From assembly GCF_013166655.1 (NCBI RefSeq), contig NZ_JABKCA010000001.1:1-64000 (forward strand): a DNA stretch of 64,000 bases. Direction: 5' to 3'. The DNA comes from Lentimicrobium sp. L6 (lineage in GTDB: Bacteria; Bacteroidota; Bacteroidia; Bacteroidales; UBA12170). Shown here piece by piece: positions 1 through 8,078 of the stretch. Under the pieces are notes generated by a model, which worked only from the letters and a program-made list of their open reading frames with translations, was not told the origin of the DNA and ran no database searches. Each line of letters begins with the position of its first letter. Positions within the stretch are counted from its first letter, which is position 1. The position numbers and the translations under genes were made by a program.

Positions 1-70
1 CAAAGCCTGATGTTCCAAAGCCTGATGTTCCAAAGCCTGATGTTCCAAAGCCTGATGTTCCAAAGCCTGA
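1..70 (+). repeat. 15-bp tandem repeat inside a coding 3' end
   Basis: Four perfect copies of caaagcctgatgttc and a partial fifth stand in tandem at the left edge. The unit length is a multiple of three and the reading frame is open, giving a repeated Pro-Lys-Pro-Asp-Val pentapeptide. The array continues off the window, so the copy number is unknown. Confidence 0.95.
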
Positions 71-95
71 CAAACCACAATTAAATAGGTTATAA
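3..95 (+). CDS. 3' end of an unknown gene with a (PKPDV)n tail
   Basis: Only the last 30 codons are in the window. They read as repeated PKPDV and end in PDKPQLNRL and a TAA at 93-95. Such Pro/Lys/Asp-rich repeats are usually extended linkers or surface stalks of exported proteins. The main domain lies upstream and is not visible, so no function is assigned. The exact tandem repeat should be prone to slippage and length variation. Since the next 14 kb consists of toxin cassettes with immunity-like genes, this could be another toxin or surface protein, but that is inference. Confidence 0.6.
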   Translation, partial: KPDVPKPDVPKPDVPKPDVPKPDKPQLNRL

Positions 96-187
96 CAAAG
101 ATAAATATTTATTATATTTGCTATTTTAATCCATATTAAAAATGCAAATTTGATTTATCGCCTTTGTTTAATAAAATATAGAAAAAA

Positions 188-709
188 ATGAATTTATATG
201 CGATAATAATCTTTATAATATTTTTCGGTCCATTTTTTTTCAAGGATCTGAAGTCAGAAAATTTAGTCAAATTCCCTTTGATTCTGAATTTTGTTTTTAC
301 ATTATATCTATTTCAATTGTATTCTACTGATATATATAAAGATTTAATTTGGCTATTTGAAGAATATTCTACTATTTTTCAAGAAATACAAATTAGTAAA
401 GAATATTTATTTCAAAACCTAATTAAACTATTTGATACTGTTGAATTTATGTTTAACAACTATATTATATACGTAATTGTCTTGTTGGTAACTAGAAAGC
501 CTAAAGGGAGGATTGCTCTTATTAAAATCTTACCAATTTTATGGGTTATGGTGTCAATTAGTTCAATTTTGGCATATAGAGACATAGAAGAATGCCCTAA
601 TTTCAAAATCTTTATTCCTTTTGTATTGTTTGTTATAGGATTTTTCTTATTTGGTGTAAATTATTGTTATAAACAGAATTTCATGAAAAGAATTTTTGTG
701 AATGATTAA
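188..709 (+). CDS. Small multi-pass membrane protein, unknown
   Basis: The 173-residue protein starts at an ATG with no Shine-Dalgarno site. It has hydrophobic segments at about residues 2-18, 28-46, 90-102, 111-130 and 140-158, so it is an integral membrane protein with four or five spans. No family motif is recognised. It lies 92 bases after the truncated PKPDV gene and before an exported L-domain protein. Small membrane proteins directly downstream of polymorphic toxins are often immunity proteins. That role is possible here because the whole island has this pattern, but nothing in the sequence proves it. Its AT-rich codon usage matches the other accessory genes. Confidence 0.6.
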   Translation: MNLYAIIIFIIFFGPFFFKDLKSENLVKFPLILNFVFTLYLFQLYSTDIYKDLIWLFEEYSTIFQEIQISKEYLFQNLIKLFDTVEFMFNNYIIYVIVLLVTRKPKGRIALIKILPILWVMVSISSILAYRDIEECPNFKIFIPFVLFVIGFFLFGVNYCYKQNFMKRIFVND

Positions 710-811
710 ATGTTTTTAAACTTATAAAATTGTAGGGTCTTACTTAAAATTCCTATTTAAATCCTGTTTAGTGATGCTTCCTTCAAATAAAACTTTAAAA
801 AAAATAAAAAC

Positions 812-1813
812 ATGAGAAAAAGCGCTTTGTTAATATTTATCCTCATTCACGTATCCGTTTATTCACAATCATGCTTACCAGATGGGATTCATTTTCAAAA
901 TCAGTATCAGATTGACCAATTTTCCCAAGACTATCCATATTGTACGAGAATTGAGGGACCTGTTATCATAGGGGATTATAGCATAACAGATTCAATAAGC
1001 AGTTTGGAAGGATTAAGTCAATTAACATCATTTGGCGCTCAATTAGCAATTGTAGGAAATGACAATCTTATGAGTTTAGACGGACTGGAATCTGTTCATA
1101 CCATTGATGGGGCTTTATATTTGTGGTGGAATCCTCGTTTAACGGATATAGATGCCCTTCAATCCTTAACTACTATTGGAGATTATTTAGCCTTAAACAG
1201 AATCGATAATCTTATCAGTTTAGAGGGGCTTTCTTCATTAACAAGTATTGGAGCACTCTTAGGAATATATGTAAATAATAGCTTAACAAGTTTGAATGGT
1301 CTGGAGCAATTAACATCTGGTCCCACAGATATTCGCATCGGTTATAATGATAATTTAGCAGATATTTCCGGCATCAATAATATTGACCCAAACTCAATAA
1401 GTGGTTCAGTAAAAATTTTTAATAATCCAGCTCTTTCAATGTGTTCTAATCAATTTATTTGCGAGTTTATGTCCTTATCTAGTGATTCATTAGATGTACA
1501 TGATAACAGCGAGGGTTGTAATAATCTGACAGAAATAGAATCTAATTGTGATACTTTATCAGTCAATAATCAAGAGTTCGAAGATGAATTGGTTATATTT
1601 CCAAATCCTACAAAAAGATTCTTGACCTTTAAAACACCTCAAGAATCTAAGGTTGATGAAATTATTATTTATGATATGGCAGGTCAAGTAGTAATGGCGT
1701 TTGCATCAAATGCTAATACTATCGATATTTCTGGTCTTAGGCATGGAGTTTTTATACTAGAATTAATTTTTGAGCAAACTTCACCTGTTCGTAGAGTTAT
1801 TGTGAAAGATTAG
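812..1813 (+). CDS. Secreted L-domain-like protein with T9SS type A sorting domain
   Basis: The 333-residue protein starts with a signal peptide (MRKSALLIFILIHVSVYSQS). Residues of about 50-220 form irregular leucine-rich, Receptor-L-domain-like repeats of the type 'L.SLEGLSSLTSIG', a beta-solenoid surface fold. From residue 263 (FPNP) to the end is a T9SS type A sorting domain, with 'IIYDMAGQVV', 'IDISGLRHGVFIL' and a basic VKD terminus. T9SS should carry the protein across the outer membrane and anchor or release it. Ligand binding is plausible but unknown. The stop TAG is followed at once, in the same frame, by RHS coding sequence. A second protein with the same repeat style, but lipid-anchored, lies at 9311-10489. 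Confidence 0.85.
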   Translation: MRKSALLIFILIHVSVYSQSCLPDGIHFQNQYQIDQFSQDYPYCTRIEGPVIIGDYSITDSISSLEGLSQLTSFGAQLAIVGNDNLMSLDGLESVHTIDGALYLWWNPRLTDIDALQSLTTIGDYLALNRIDNLISLEGLSSLTSIGALLGIYVNNSLTSLNGLEQLTSGPTDIRIGYNDNLADISGINNIDPNSISGSVKIFNNPALSMCSNQFICEFMSLSSDSLDVHDNSEGCNNLTEIESNCDTLSVNNQEFEDELVIFPNPTKRFLTFKTPQESKVDEIIIYDMAGQVVMAFASNANTIDISGLRHGVFILELIFEQTSPVRRVIVKD

Positions 1814-1846
1814 GGAATCATCAGTACGGGTGACCTATTCAAAACA

Positions 1847-3730
1847 GTGGAGCAACACACTGCCAATGGAGAGGAAATAGAAATTAAACAAAGCTTCACT
1901 TACGACCATGGCAAGCGTTTAATAGAAGCGAGTCGTCAAATTAATGAAGAAGATGAGGTGGTGGTTTCAATTCAAAAGTATAATGAGCTAGGTCAATTAA
2001 GCCATAAGAGACTCCATGACGGCCTACAACAAATAGATTACGATTATAATATCAGAGGATGGTTAACCCAAATCAATAATCCCAATAGTTTGGATAATGA
2101 TTTATTTGCCATGCAATTGGATTATGAAACTGGAACAAATCCACAGTTTAATGGAAACATCAGTTCTGTATCGTGGAGTAGTGAGTATTATGAAGATTTA
2201 AAGCAATACGAGTTTGAGTATGATGCTCTAAACCGACTAACAGCGGCAGACTATGCCATTAATGCAGCCTATTCCACTTCTTATGCTTACGATAAAAATG
2301 GAAACATCAGCCACCTCTCACGCAATGGGATAGTAAATGAAACAGTAGGTGAAATTGATGATTTGTTCTATGCCTATAATGGAAACCAATTAAAAAGAGT
2401 AACAGATTTTGCCACAGGAGATTATAATTCATTTGGGTTTAATGAAGGTGTTGCCAATTACACTATCGATTATGATTATGACGCCAATGGCAATATGATT
2501 TTGGATGAAAACAAAGGAATATCAAGTATTTCTTATAACCACCTTAACTTGCCAACTAAAATTAATATTGAAAGAGACGAAAGCAAGCAAATTAAATATA
2601 TCTACACAGCCACAGGCAATAAGCTACGAAAACAAACCATAGGTAATGCCGCAGAAAACATCACTACTGACTATGTAGGGACTTTCGTTTATGAAACCAC
2701 CAATGACTTAGAGCTACAATTTATCCAAACCAGCGAAGGCCGTTTAGTACCCAATGCAGGAGGAGGCTATAACTACGAATATGCCCTAAAGGATCATCTT
2801 GGCAATACCCGAGTGATGTTCTCCCAAACGGGAGATATATTACAAGACCAAAGCTATTATCCCTTTGGTATGAGCTTAGGGAATGAATTAACTTATCAAA
2901 ACACCACTGATTCTCCCAAAAATAAATATCTTTACAACGGAAAAGAGTTGCAGACCGATTTTGAATTGGGTTGGTACGATTATGGGGCGAGGTTCTATGA
3001 TCCGCAGATCGCCCGTTGGCACGTTATTGACCCAATGTATGATCGTCATTATGATTGGACACCATATGCATATGTTTTAAACAATCCGATTATTAATATT
3101 GACTTATATGGATTTACTGATTGGAAAGCAATAATGAAAGGTTCGGCGATGGTTGTTGGCGGATTAACTTCGGTGATAGGCGGAGTTGCTATGGCTTCAA
3201 CTCCAACAGGAGTTGGGCAGTATGCAGGAGGTGCAGCAATAGTTACTGGGGTTCCTACTATGGGAGTTGGAATAGGTATGATAGCAGCAGGAATTAAAGA
3301 TGATGGAACGGCACAAAATATTCCAACGGGTCCAGGAGAAACGGCTGGTATGGCAGGAGATAAATTAATGGGGAACGAAAATAATGAATTACGAAATGCT
3401 GGCTCTGCTCTTGACCTAGGCATTAATATTGCTACAGCAAACCCACAAACAGCAATAGAGGAAGTTGCATTGGGAGTTGACATTGCAATATCAGTTGATA
3501 ACATTGTTAACAATGACAATAGCAGTACTGGTACTAATACTAGTTCCAAGCAAACAACACAATCAAATAGCAAGTCTGAAAATGGAAATGGAATTGATTT
3601 AGTGTTAGGTCAGCATTTGAAGAGTTCTGATCCAGACTATTGGAACACATTAACAAATGAACAGCAAACAGGATATAATCAAGATAGAGTTGATAGATAT
3701 CAGCAGCACCTTATAAATGATGACAAATAA
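1847..3730 (+). CDS. 5'-truncated RHS repeat protein with variable toxin-like C-terminus
   Basis: RHS/YD repeats fill residues 1-300 ('YDYNIRGWLTQIN', 'YDYDANGNMI'). The RHS core follows: 'LKDHLGNTRVMFS' near residue 314, 'NGKELQ' near 364, 'GARFYDPQIARW' near 380, and 'NNPIINIDLYG' near 413. The last 200 residues are a different module, a Gly/Ala-rich hydrophobic stretch followed by a polar tail, as in polymorphic toxin tips. I do not recognise its activity. RHS homology starts at 1814, directly after the TAG of the previous gene and in the same frame, so the normal N-terminal part is missing. GTG 1847 is the first possible start; it may not be translated. The next gene starts 12 bases later. 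The core sequence differs from those at 4786 and 11822, so it came from another RHS parent. Confidence 0.8.
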   Translation: MEQHTANGEEIEIKQSFTYDHGKRLIEASRQINEEDEVVVSIQKYNELGQLSHKRLHDGLQQIDYDYNIRGWLTQINNPNSLDNDLFAMQLDYETGTNPQFNGNISSVSWSSEYYEDLKQYEFEYDALNRLTAADYAINAAYSTSYAYDKNGNISHLSRNGIVNETVGEIDDLFYAYNGNQLKRVTDFATGDYNSFGFNEGVANYTIDYDYDANGNMILDENKGISSISYNHLNLPTKINIERDESKQIKYIYTATGNKLRKQTIGNAAENITTDYVGTFVYETTNDLELQFIQTSEGRLVPNAGGGYNYEYALKDHLGNTRVMFSQTGDILQDQSYYPFGMSLGNELTYQNTTDSPKNKYLYNGKELQTDFELGWYDYGARFYDPQIARWHVIDPMYDRHYDWTPYAYVLNNPIINIDLYGFTDWKAIMKGSAMVVGGLTSVIGGVAMASTPTGVGQYAGGAAIVTGVPTMGVGIGMIAAGIKDDGTAQNIPTGPGETAGMAGDKLMGNENNELRNAGSALDLGINIATANPQTAIEEVALGVDIAISVDNIVNNDNSSTGTNTSSKQTTQSNSKSENGNGIDLVLGQHLKSSDPDYWNTLTNEQQTGYNQDRVDRYQQHLINDDK

Positions 3731-3742
3731 CAAACTAAAAAT

Positions 3743-4189
3743 ATGCTTGAAAATCAGGATAATAAAACTGTTAATAGTATGGATGTAAAATTTAAACCAG
3801 CTTTTTTAAACAAAGGCTTCCTTTATTTAATTGTTATAGGGCTTATAATAAGTCTAATTATCTTTATTACCTTGAGCATAGACATTACATTTCGGTACAT
3901 GTTTAGTGCCTTGATTGTCTTTGCTGGTCTGCTTGTTGTGTTTTTTATCAATAGAAATGAGCCAGAGAAAATAGAGATTAAGGATAACAAAATCTATATC
4001 ACTTTTTTTAATAAGTCATTTTTTAAAAGAAAGCCTATTGATTTTTCTATTCAAGAACTTGAATCTAAAATAAGTGAAAATGGAATTATTCATTTGACTA
4101 ATAAAGGAAAGTTAATTGCAATAATCAGAAAAGATGCTTTGATGGAAAGTGACTGGAAAGAATTAAAAAAATTGCTGGTTTCAGGCTAA
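3743..4189 (+). CDS. Two-TM membrane protein, probable immunity protein of the RHS tip
   Basis: The 148-residue protein has a polar N-terminus, two adjacent hydrophobic spans (about residues 27-47 and 51-68, in the style 'LIVIGLIISLIIFITL' and 'FSALIVFAGLLVVFF'), then about 80 cytoplasmic residues of PH-like alternating beta pattern. This plan is seen in small PH-domain-like membrane proteins. It starts 12 bases after the RHS stop and is followed by a strong terminator, so the two genes form a closed cassette. Position and size suggest an immunity protein. This is inference; no known immunity family is recognised. Confidence 0.65.
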   Translation: MLENQDNKTVNSMDVKFKPAFLNKGFLYLIVIGLIISLIIFITLSIDITFRYMFSALIVFAGLLVVFFINRNEPEKIEIKDNKIYITFFNKSFFKRKPIDFSIQELESKISENGIIHLTNKGKLIAIIRKDALMESDWKELKKLLVSG

Positions 4190-4214
4190 TTAAAGACTGG
4201 CATATATCTACAAT

Positions 4215-4241
4215 AAAACCCGGCATCGTCCGGGTTTTTTA
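4215..4241 (+). terminator. Rho-independent terminator of the first RHS cassette
   Basis: A nine-base stem aaaacccgg/ccgggtttt with loop catcgt is followed by a T run. It lies 26 bases after the putative immunity gene. Confidence 0.85.
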
Positions 4242-4284
4242 TTTAGCGTAAGCGTGTTTATTTTTAAAATCACGTATAAGGGCA

Positions 4285-4320
4285 CCCGCTAGCGCGGATT
4301 TGTAATCCGTGCGTATAACA
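4285..4320 (+). repeat. Left inverted end of RAYT copy 1
   Basis: CCCGCTAGCGCGG followed by a short palindrome CGGATT-TGT-AATCCG, then TGCGTATAACA. It is the reverse complement of the right end except for a few bases. Confidence 0.9.
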
Positions 4321-4346
4321 TAGCCAAAACCAACAATAAAAATTTC

Positions 4347-4354
4347 TATCTTTG
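4347..4354 (+). promoter_or_regulatory. TAnnTTTG box of RAYT copy 1
   Basis: TATCTTTG matches the Bacteroidota -7 box and ends exactly four bases before the RAYT ATG at 4359. The same spacing is found in all four copies (boxes at 8067-8074, 10861-10868 and 11383-11390). No convincing -33 TTTG is present. Confidence 0.6.
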
Positions 4355-4358
4355 ATTC

Positions 4359-4731
4359 ATGTCCGATAAATACAAAACGCACGAGCCAGATAAAGCCTAT
4401 TTTATAACAATGACAACGGTTGGTTGTGAGACAGATAGAGGATGAGCCAGAAAGCAGACGAGAATGGCTATTGCCATTATTGCAAAAATACTGTGAGCAT
4501 TTAAAGCGAGAACAAGAATATAAATTATGGCAAAGTGGTAATCATTCTAAAGTTATATATACCACAAAGTTCTTTTATGAGAAATTGAATTATATTCACC
4601 AAAATCCAGTGCAAGATATGATAGTAGAAAAACCAGAGGATTATTTGTTTAGCTCAGCTAGAAATTATGCTGAGTTGTCGAGCGTTTTAGATATTATATT
4701 GGAAACTCCTGAATTGAAGACTTATGTTTAA
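4359..4731 (+). pseudogene. RAYT (Y1_Tnp) transposase remnant, HUH motif deleted
   Basis: The ATG at 4359 opens the usual RAYT N-terminus (MSDKYKTHEPDKAYFITMTT), but 197 bases are missing after 4426. The deletion removes the HUH metal-binding segment and shifts the frame, so the N-terminal frame stops after a few codons. The C-terminal part (from about 4427) remains open and keeps 'KLNYIHQNPVQDMIVEKP', which probably holds the catalytic tyrosine. A protein started at TTG 4420 could not be an active nuclease. It may act only as a substrate for a transposase supplied in trans. Confidence 0.85.
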
Positions 4732-4746
4732 TGATATGGTAAACAG

Positions 4747-4785
4747 TGTTATATGACGCACGGATTGCAAATCCGCGCTAGCGGG
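4747..4785 (+). repeat. Right inverted end of RAYT copy 1
   Basis: TGTTATATGACGCACGG-ATTGCAA-ATCCGCGCTAGCGGG, the reverse complement of the left end with a two-base difference in the spacer. All three complete right ends in the island are nearly identical. Confidence 0.9.
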
Positions 4786-6051
4786 AATTGGCGGTTTGGA
4801 AATAAAATATGGTATGGACGATCAAAGGTTATACCAAAAAGCTACTTTAACCAATGGTATTATTAAAGAAAAATACTTTATTGGAGGATTGTACGAAAAA
4901 GAAATAACAAACGGGATAGAGAGAGAATTATGCTATATTAGCACTCCAGCTGGTACAATAGCGGTTAAAGAATCCAAAAACAATACAGATAAATGGTATT
5001 TCTTAACCCACGACCACCTGGGAAGCGTTCATTGCATATTGAATGAAGAAGGAAATATTGAACAGGAATTAAGTTTTGACCCATTTGGAAACAGAATAGA
5101 TCCTTTAACATGGCAAGCATTTGAAGATGGAACTGAACCCGATTATATATTTGATAGAGGATATACTATGCACGAACATTTAGATAATTTTGATCTAATC
5201 AATATGAATGGAAGAGTTTATGATCCTGTTGTTGCACGATTCCTTAGCCCTGATCCTTATGTGCAAGCTCCCGGTTATTCACAAAGCTTTAATAGGTACT
5301 CTTATGTGATGAATAATCCACTGAAATATACTGATCCAACTGGAAACAAATGGTGGCATTGTGCTTTGGGTGATGTGTTGTCTGGAGGTGCACTAAGCTC
5401 TGCTGCAGTTTTATTTGGGATCCTGTTATTGCAACACTTAATATACAAACTGCAACAGCCATGTCGACAACTTCATTAACAACACTAGCTTATGATCTTG
5501 TAAAAAATGGCAAAACCACTCAACTTACAAAAAATGCATTTGCTATTGATCTTGGAATGATGAACAATATCCCTGCTTTTGAGTCACCACAGGCTATTGC
5601 TGGCAATTATTTAGCCCATTATAGAAATTTGAATGGAGAAGTATCAAATGTTGAGAATGGCATAGGATATACGTTAGTAAATGGTCCTGGTCAAAGACAA
5701 GGTGTAACTTTAGGAGGATATATAAATGGATGGGGTATAAGACAGGATTTCAAACAAGATCCTTTATTTGTTCATGAATTTGGTCACACAATTCAAAGTA
5801 AACTAATAGGTCCAATGTATTTGCACTCCGTAGGAATTCCTAGTGGTTTAAGTGGAATTTTTGACTATGAAACTAACACAATAACACATGACCATAATAA
5901 AACTTGGTTTGAAATAAATGCTAACCAGTTTGGACAAGCTTTTTTTACCCCAACTTATCAGGTTGGAGATTCTCCATCACAATATCCAAGAGATTATAAT
6001 GAAATAGATTGGAATTGGTTTTTATTATTTAATCCATTAATACTACTGTAA
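4786..6051 (+). pseudogene. RHS toxin fragment with zincin metalloprotease tip, frameshifted
   Basis: The reading frame enters from the RAYT right end without its own start (first possible start TTG 4796). It holds the RHS core: 'LTHDHLGSVHCIL', 'DPFGNR', 'NMNGRVYDPVVARFLSPDP' and 'NNPLKYTDPTG'. At GGG 5417-5419 the frame breaks. Restoring one G gives a continuous path '...LFGDPVIATLNIQTA...' into the second frame, which ends at 6051. That part carries 'HEFGHTIQS' (HExxH, bases 5773-5787), 'GPMYLHSVGIPS' and 'WFEINANQFG', the layout of the HExxH...E zincin tips seen on many RHS proteins. The toxin would be an effector metallopeptidase. As it stands the gene is 5'-truncated and frameshifted, so expression needs frameshifting or is lost. 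A sequencing error in the G run is an alternative. Confidence 0.8.
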
Positions 6052-6052
6052 A

Positions 6053-6460
6053 ATGAAAACTATAATAAAAATTGTATTAATCGTAATAGCGTTGAATTTT
6101 ATCAGCTGCGAAAAGCTAATACCTGATAGATTGTATTCAATTTGGACTGTAAATAATAGTAATTATATCGTTTATAGAGAGAATAGTGTTTTACACCCTG
6201 ACACATCGTTAATCGGAAATTATAATGATGTAAATTTAATAAATCCGGGGGAGCGATTATCTATTGATAGTTTTGATCCATGGGAGGATAGGTTTAGTGA
6301 GGTTTTCAAAAATGACACCTTAATAGTTTTTTTTATTAATGTTGATACAATTGCCAAATATGGATGGGAATCAACTAAACGTGATTACAGAATTATTGAA
6401 AGAAGGGAATATAGTAAACAAGATTTAGCTAAGCAAAACTGGATGATTTATTTTCCGTAA
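6053..6460 (+). CDS. Small lipoprotein, probable immunity protein of the zincin tip
   Basis: The 135-residue protein has a lipoprotein signal (IVLIVIALNFISC, Cys at residue 19), so it should be lipid-anchored outside the inner membrane. The rest is a compact alpha/beta stretch rich in Tyr, Trp and Asp with no recognised motif. It begins one base after the toxin stop (TAA-A-ATG), which implies translational coupling. A periplasmic lipoprotein would suit neutralisation of an exported metallopeptidase. The role rests on position only. Confidence 0.65.
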   Translation: MKTIIKIVLIVIALNFISCEKLIPDRLYSIWTVNNSNYIVYRENSVLHPDTSLIGNYNDVNLINPGERLSIDSFDPWEDRFSEVFKNDTLIVFFINVDTIAKYGWESTKRDYRIIERREYSKQDLAKQNWMIYFP

Positions 6461-6632
6461 CTCATCACTAATATGGCAAAGGGTATGTCAGATATTAAAG
6501 TGCCATAAAGTAAATATTTTTTTTACCTGAAGAAAAAATTAAATATAAAAAAACAAGATACTTTATTACAAAAAGATCAGAAATTCTAACTCAATATGGT
6601 AATAAATATTATTAACGATAATAAGTAACAAT

Positions 6633-7070
6633 ATGAAAACAATTCTTAAAAACAGTTTAATATCAATACTATTAATTCTAACAATTGGTGCCTGCAAAAA
6701 ATACGATGAAGGCCCGGCAATTAGTTTACGCTCCAAAGAAAAAAGGCTTTGCCAAACATGGAAGAGTAAAGAAATGTATAGAAATGGTGAAGTTGAGGAG
6801 GTCAGCAATAAAAGTTTGTATATGAAATTAGAAAAAGATGGTTCTTACTTGATAACCGCAACTTATAATAATAGTGACGGATCTGTAGTTACAAACGATT
6901 ATACCAGTGAGTGGAGATGGGCAAATAACAAAGAAGATATAGAAATTAGAAGTTTTTTAGATATAAATTCATGGGATACCTACCATATCAAGCAACTTAA
7001 ATATAAAGAGATAATTCTTGAAAGAGATTATAAAGGCGATCTAATGCGCTATGTATATATAACAGAATAA
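6633..7070 (+). CDS. Lipocalin-like small lipoprotein
   Basis: The 145-residue protein has a lipoprotein signal ending at 'LTIGAC' (Cys at residue 20). Then comes 'LCQTWKSKEMYRNGEVEE', followed by alternating beta strands with 'LEKDGSYLITATY', 'SEWRWANNKEDIEI' and 'IKQLKYKEIILER'. This order (W-K strand, Gly-turn strand, 'W.W..' strand, 'I..L....L.L' strand) matches lipocalin-like lipoproteins common in Bacteroidota, whose ligand is usually unknown. It is preceded by 170 AT-rich bases with no gene. A convergent terminator follows. Confidence 0.7.
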   Translation: MKTILKNSLISILLILTIGACKKYDEGPAISLRSKEKRLCQTWKSKEMYRNGEVEEVSNKSLYMKLEKDGSYLITATYNNSDGSVVTNDYTSEWRWANNKEDIEIRSFLDINSWDTYHIKQLKYKEIILERDYKGDLMRYVYITE

Positions 7071-7099
7071 TTTCACTTTTGAAAATTTAGCTATAAAAG

Positions 7100-7131
7100 C
7101 AGGTGTAGAAATTAGGGCTATACCTGTTTTT
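7100..7131 (+). terminator. Probable intrinsic terminator between convergent genes
   Basis: A nine-pair stem CAGGTGTAG/CTATACCTG with one G-T pair and a nine-base loop is followed by TTTTTATTGTTTT. It serves the lipoprotein gene on the plus strand. Confidence 0.6.
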
Positions 7132-7150
7132 ATTGTTTTAATTAGAAATG

Positions 7151-7822
7151 TTAAAAGTATACATAAAAAGTTACATCAATTTCCTGATCTTTGTATAAAT
7201 AATAAGAATTGTTAATATCGGGATAATACCAAGTTGTGTTATCGTAATAAGCCATAATGCTATATACATTACTGCCATACTCCATTGCAGGAATATTTTC
7301 AAATGTTAAAAAGCCATTTTCGTTAGCAGTCCCAGTAAAATAAGCTTCAGCCAGTAAATCATCAAAATTATATTCTATGTTTGTGAAATTAGGGTGAGGA
7401 ATTAACGCTATTGATATATTGGGATAAGTCTCAAAATTAACTATTGAAATATTAACAGTTCCAGCATTAGAATATGGGTTCACCTCAATTGTTTTGTTTT
7501 CACCCGAAATAACTTGGAAATACTCTTCAATAGAATATTTCAACTTTCCTAATTGTGAACTCGCTCTACATCCGTATTCACCTTCTAACAATTTTCCTGC
7601 ATCAATAATGCCACTACTACCAGTTGTACTACTTACAAGAGTATGAGAGGAAGAGGAAAAAATTTCCACATCGGCATTTTCCACAGCATGTTGATTATTA
7701 TCTATAATTTTTACGGAGATAGCTGCACTGTTTGTTACTACAGTTTCATTGTCGGTGCATTCGTCTTTGGTGCAAGATGTCATTATTACAAATAAGACAA
7801 ATAATAGGTTTAGTTTTTTCAT
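7151..7822 (-). CDS. Lipoprotein with CarboxypepD_reg-like beta-sandwich domain
   Basis: Start is taken at the ATG giving MKKLNLLFVLFVIMTSC, since this yields a clean lipoprotein signal (Cys 17); an upstream ATG would add 13 residues before it. Of 223 residues, about 30-110 resemble a carboxypeptidase-regulatory/CNA-B-like fold ('ISVKIIDNNQHAVENADVEI', then 'GIIDAGKLLEGEYGCRAS'). The second half has a further beta-rich domain ending 'YYLYKDQEIDVTFYVYF'. It should be surface or periplasmic. It stands alone on the minus strand in the toxin island, and no partner is evident. Confidence 0.7.
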   Translation of the reverse strand: MKKLNLLFVLFVIMTSCTKDECTDNETVVTNSAAISVKIIDNNQHAVENADVEIFSSSSHTLVSSTTGSSGIIDAGKLLEGEYGCRASSQLGKLKYSIEEYFQVISGENKTIEVNPYSNAGTVNISIVNFETYPNISIALIPHPNFTNIEYNFDDLLAEAYFTGTANENGFLTFENIPAMEYGSNVYSIMAYYDNTTWYYPDINNSYYLYKDQEIDVTFYVYF

Positions 7823-7991
7823 AATGTGTTTTGTTATTGAATCGATATCTTCAGGGAACAAATATAATAAAAGAACTTATTAAGTTTGGATGTATGGTAA
7901 AATTATTTCTTGATATATTACTTTAGCGGAACGGTATTAAATTTGCCCATCCAGAAATCATTATGAATTGCCTAGTTTATTCGATGTTACA

Positions 7992-8051
7992 CCCGCTAGC
8001 GCGGAAAGCTCTACTGAGTGTATCATCAGTATGTTTTCCGTGCGTATAACA
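7992..8051 (+). repeat. Left end of RAYT copy 2, long-loop version
   Basis: CCCGCTAGCGCGGAAA, a variable inner segment, then TTTTCCGTGCGTATAACA. The outer and inner parts match the other copies; the hairpin interior does not. Confidence 0.85.
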
Positions 8052-8078
8052 AAATAAAAAAATCCCTATCTTTGTTAT

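Larger units (their letters stand above)
4285..4785 (+). mobile_element. RAYT/REP element copy 1, internally deleted (501 bp)
   Basis: The element is bounded by imperfect inverted ends of 36 and 39 bases that begin CCCGCTAGCGCGGATTTG and end in TATAACA on the inner side. It contains a RAYT gene lacking 197 internal bases. The right end abuts an RHS coding fragment that starts without its own 5' part. No target-site duplication is visible, as expected for HUH transposition. Copy 4 (11317-11821) has the same size class and the same deletion. Confidence 0.85.

Noticed and set aside
1-70. CRISPR-like direct repeats
   Set aside because: The 15-base units have no spacers and encode an in-frame pentapeptide; it is a coding tandem repeat.
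3049-3573. Minus-strand open frame of 174 codons
   Set aside because: Antisense shadow of the RHS tip; composition mirrors the Gly/Ala codons of the real gene.
4420-4731. Stand-alone gene for a 103-residue protein
   Set aside because: It is the C-terminal half of a RAYT transposase after a 197-base deletion; the same holds for 11462-11767.
7963-7991. 5' end of a gene cut by RAYT copy 2 (ATG at 7969 region, MNCLVYSML)
   Set aside because: Fewer than ten codons before the element; no signal or homology to support a real gene.
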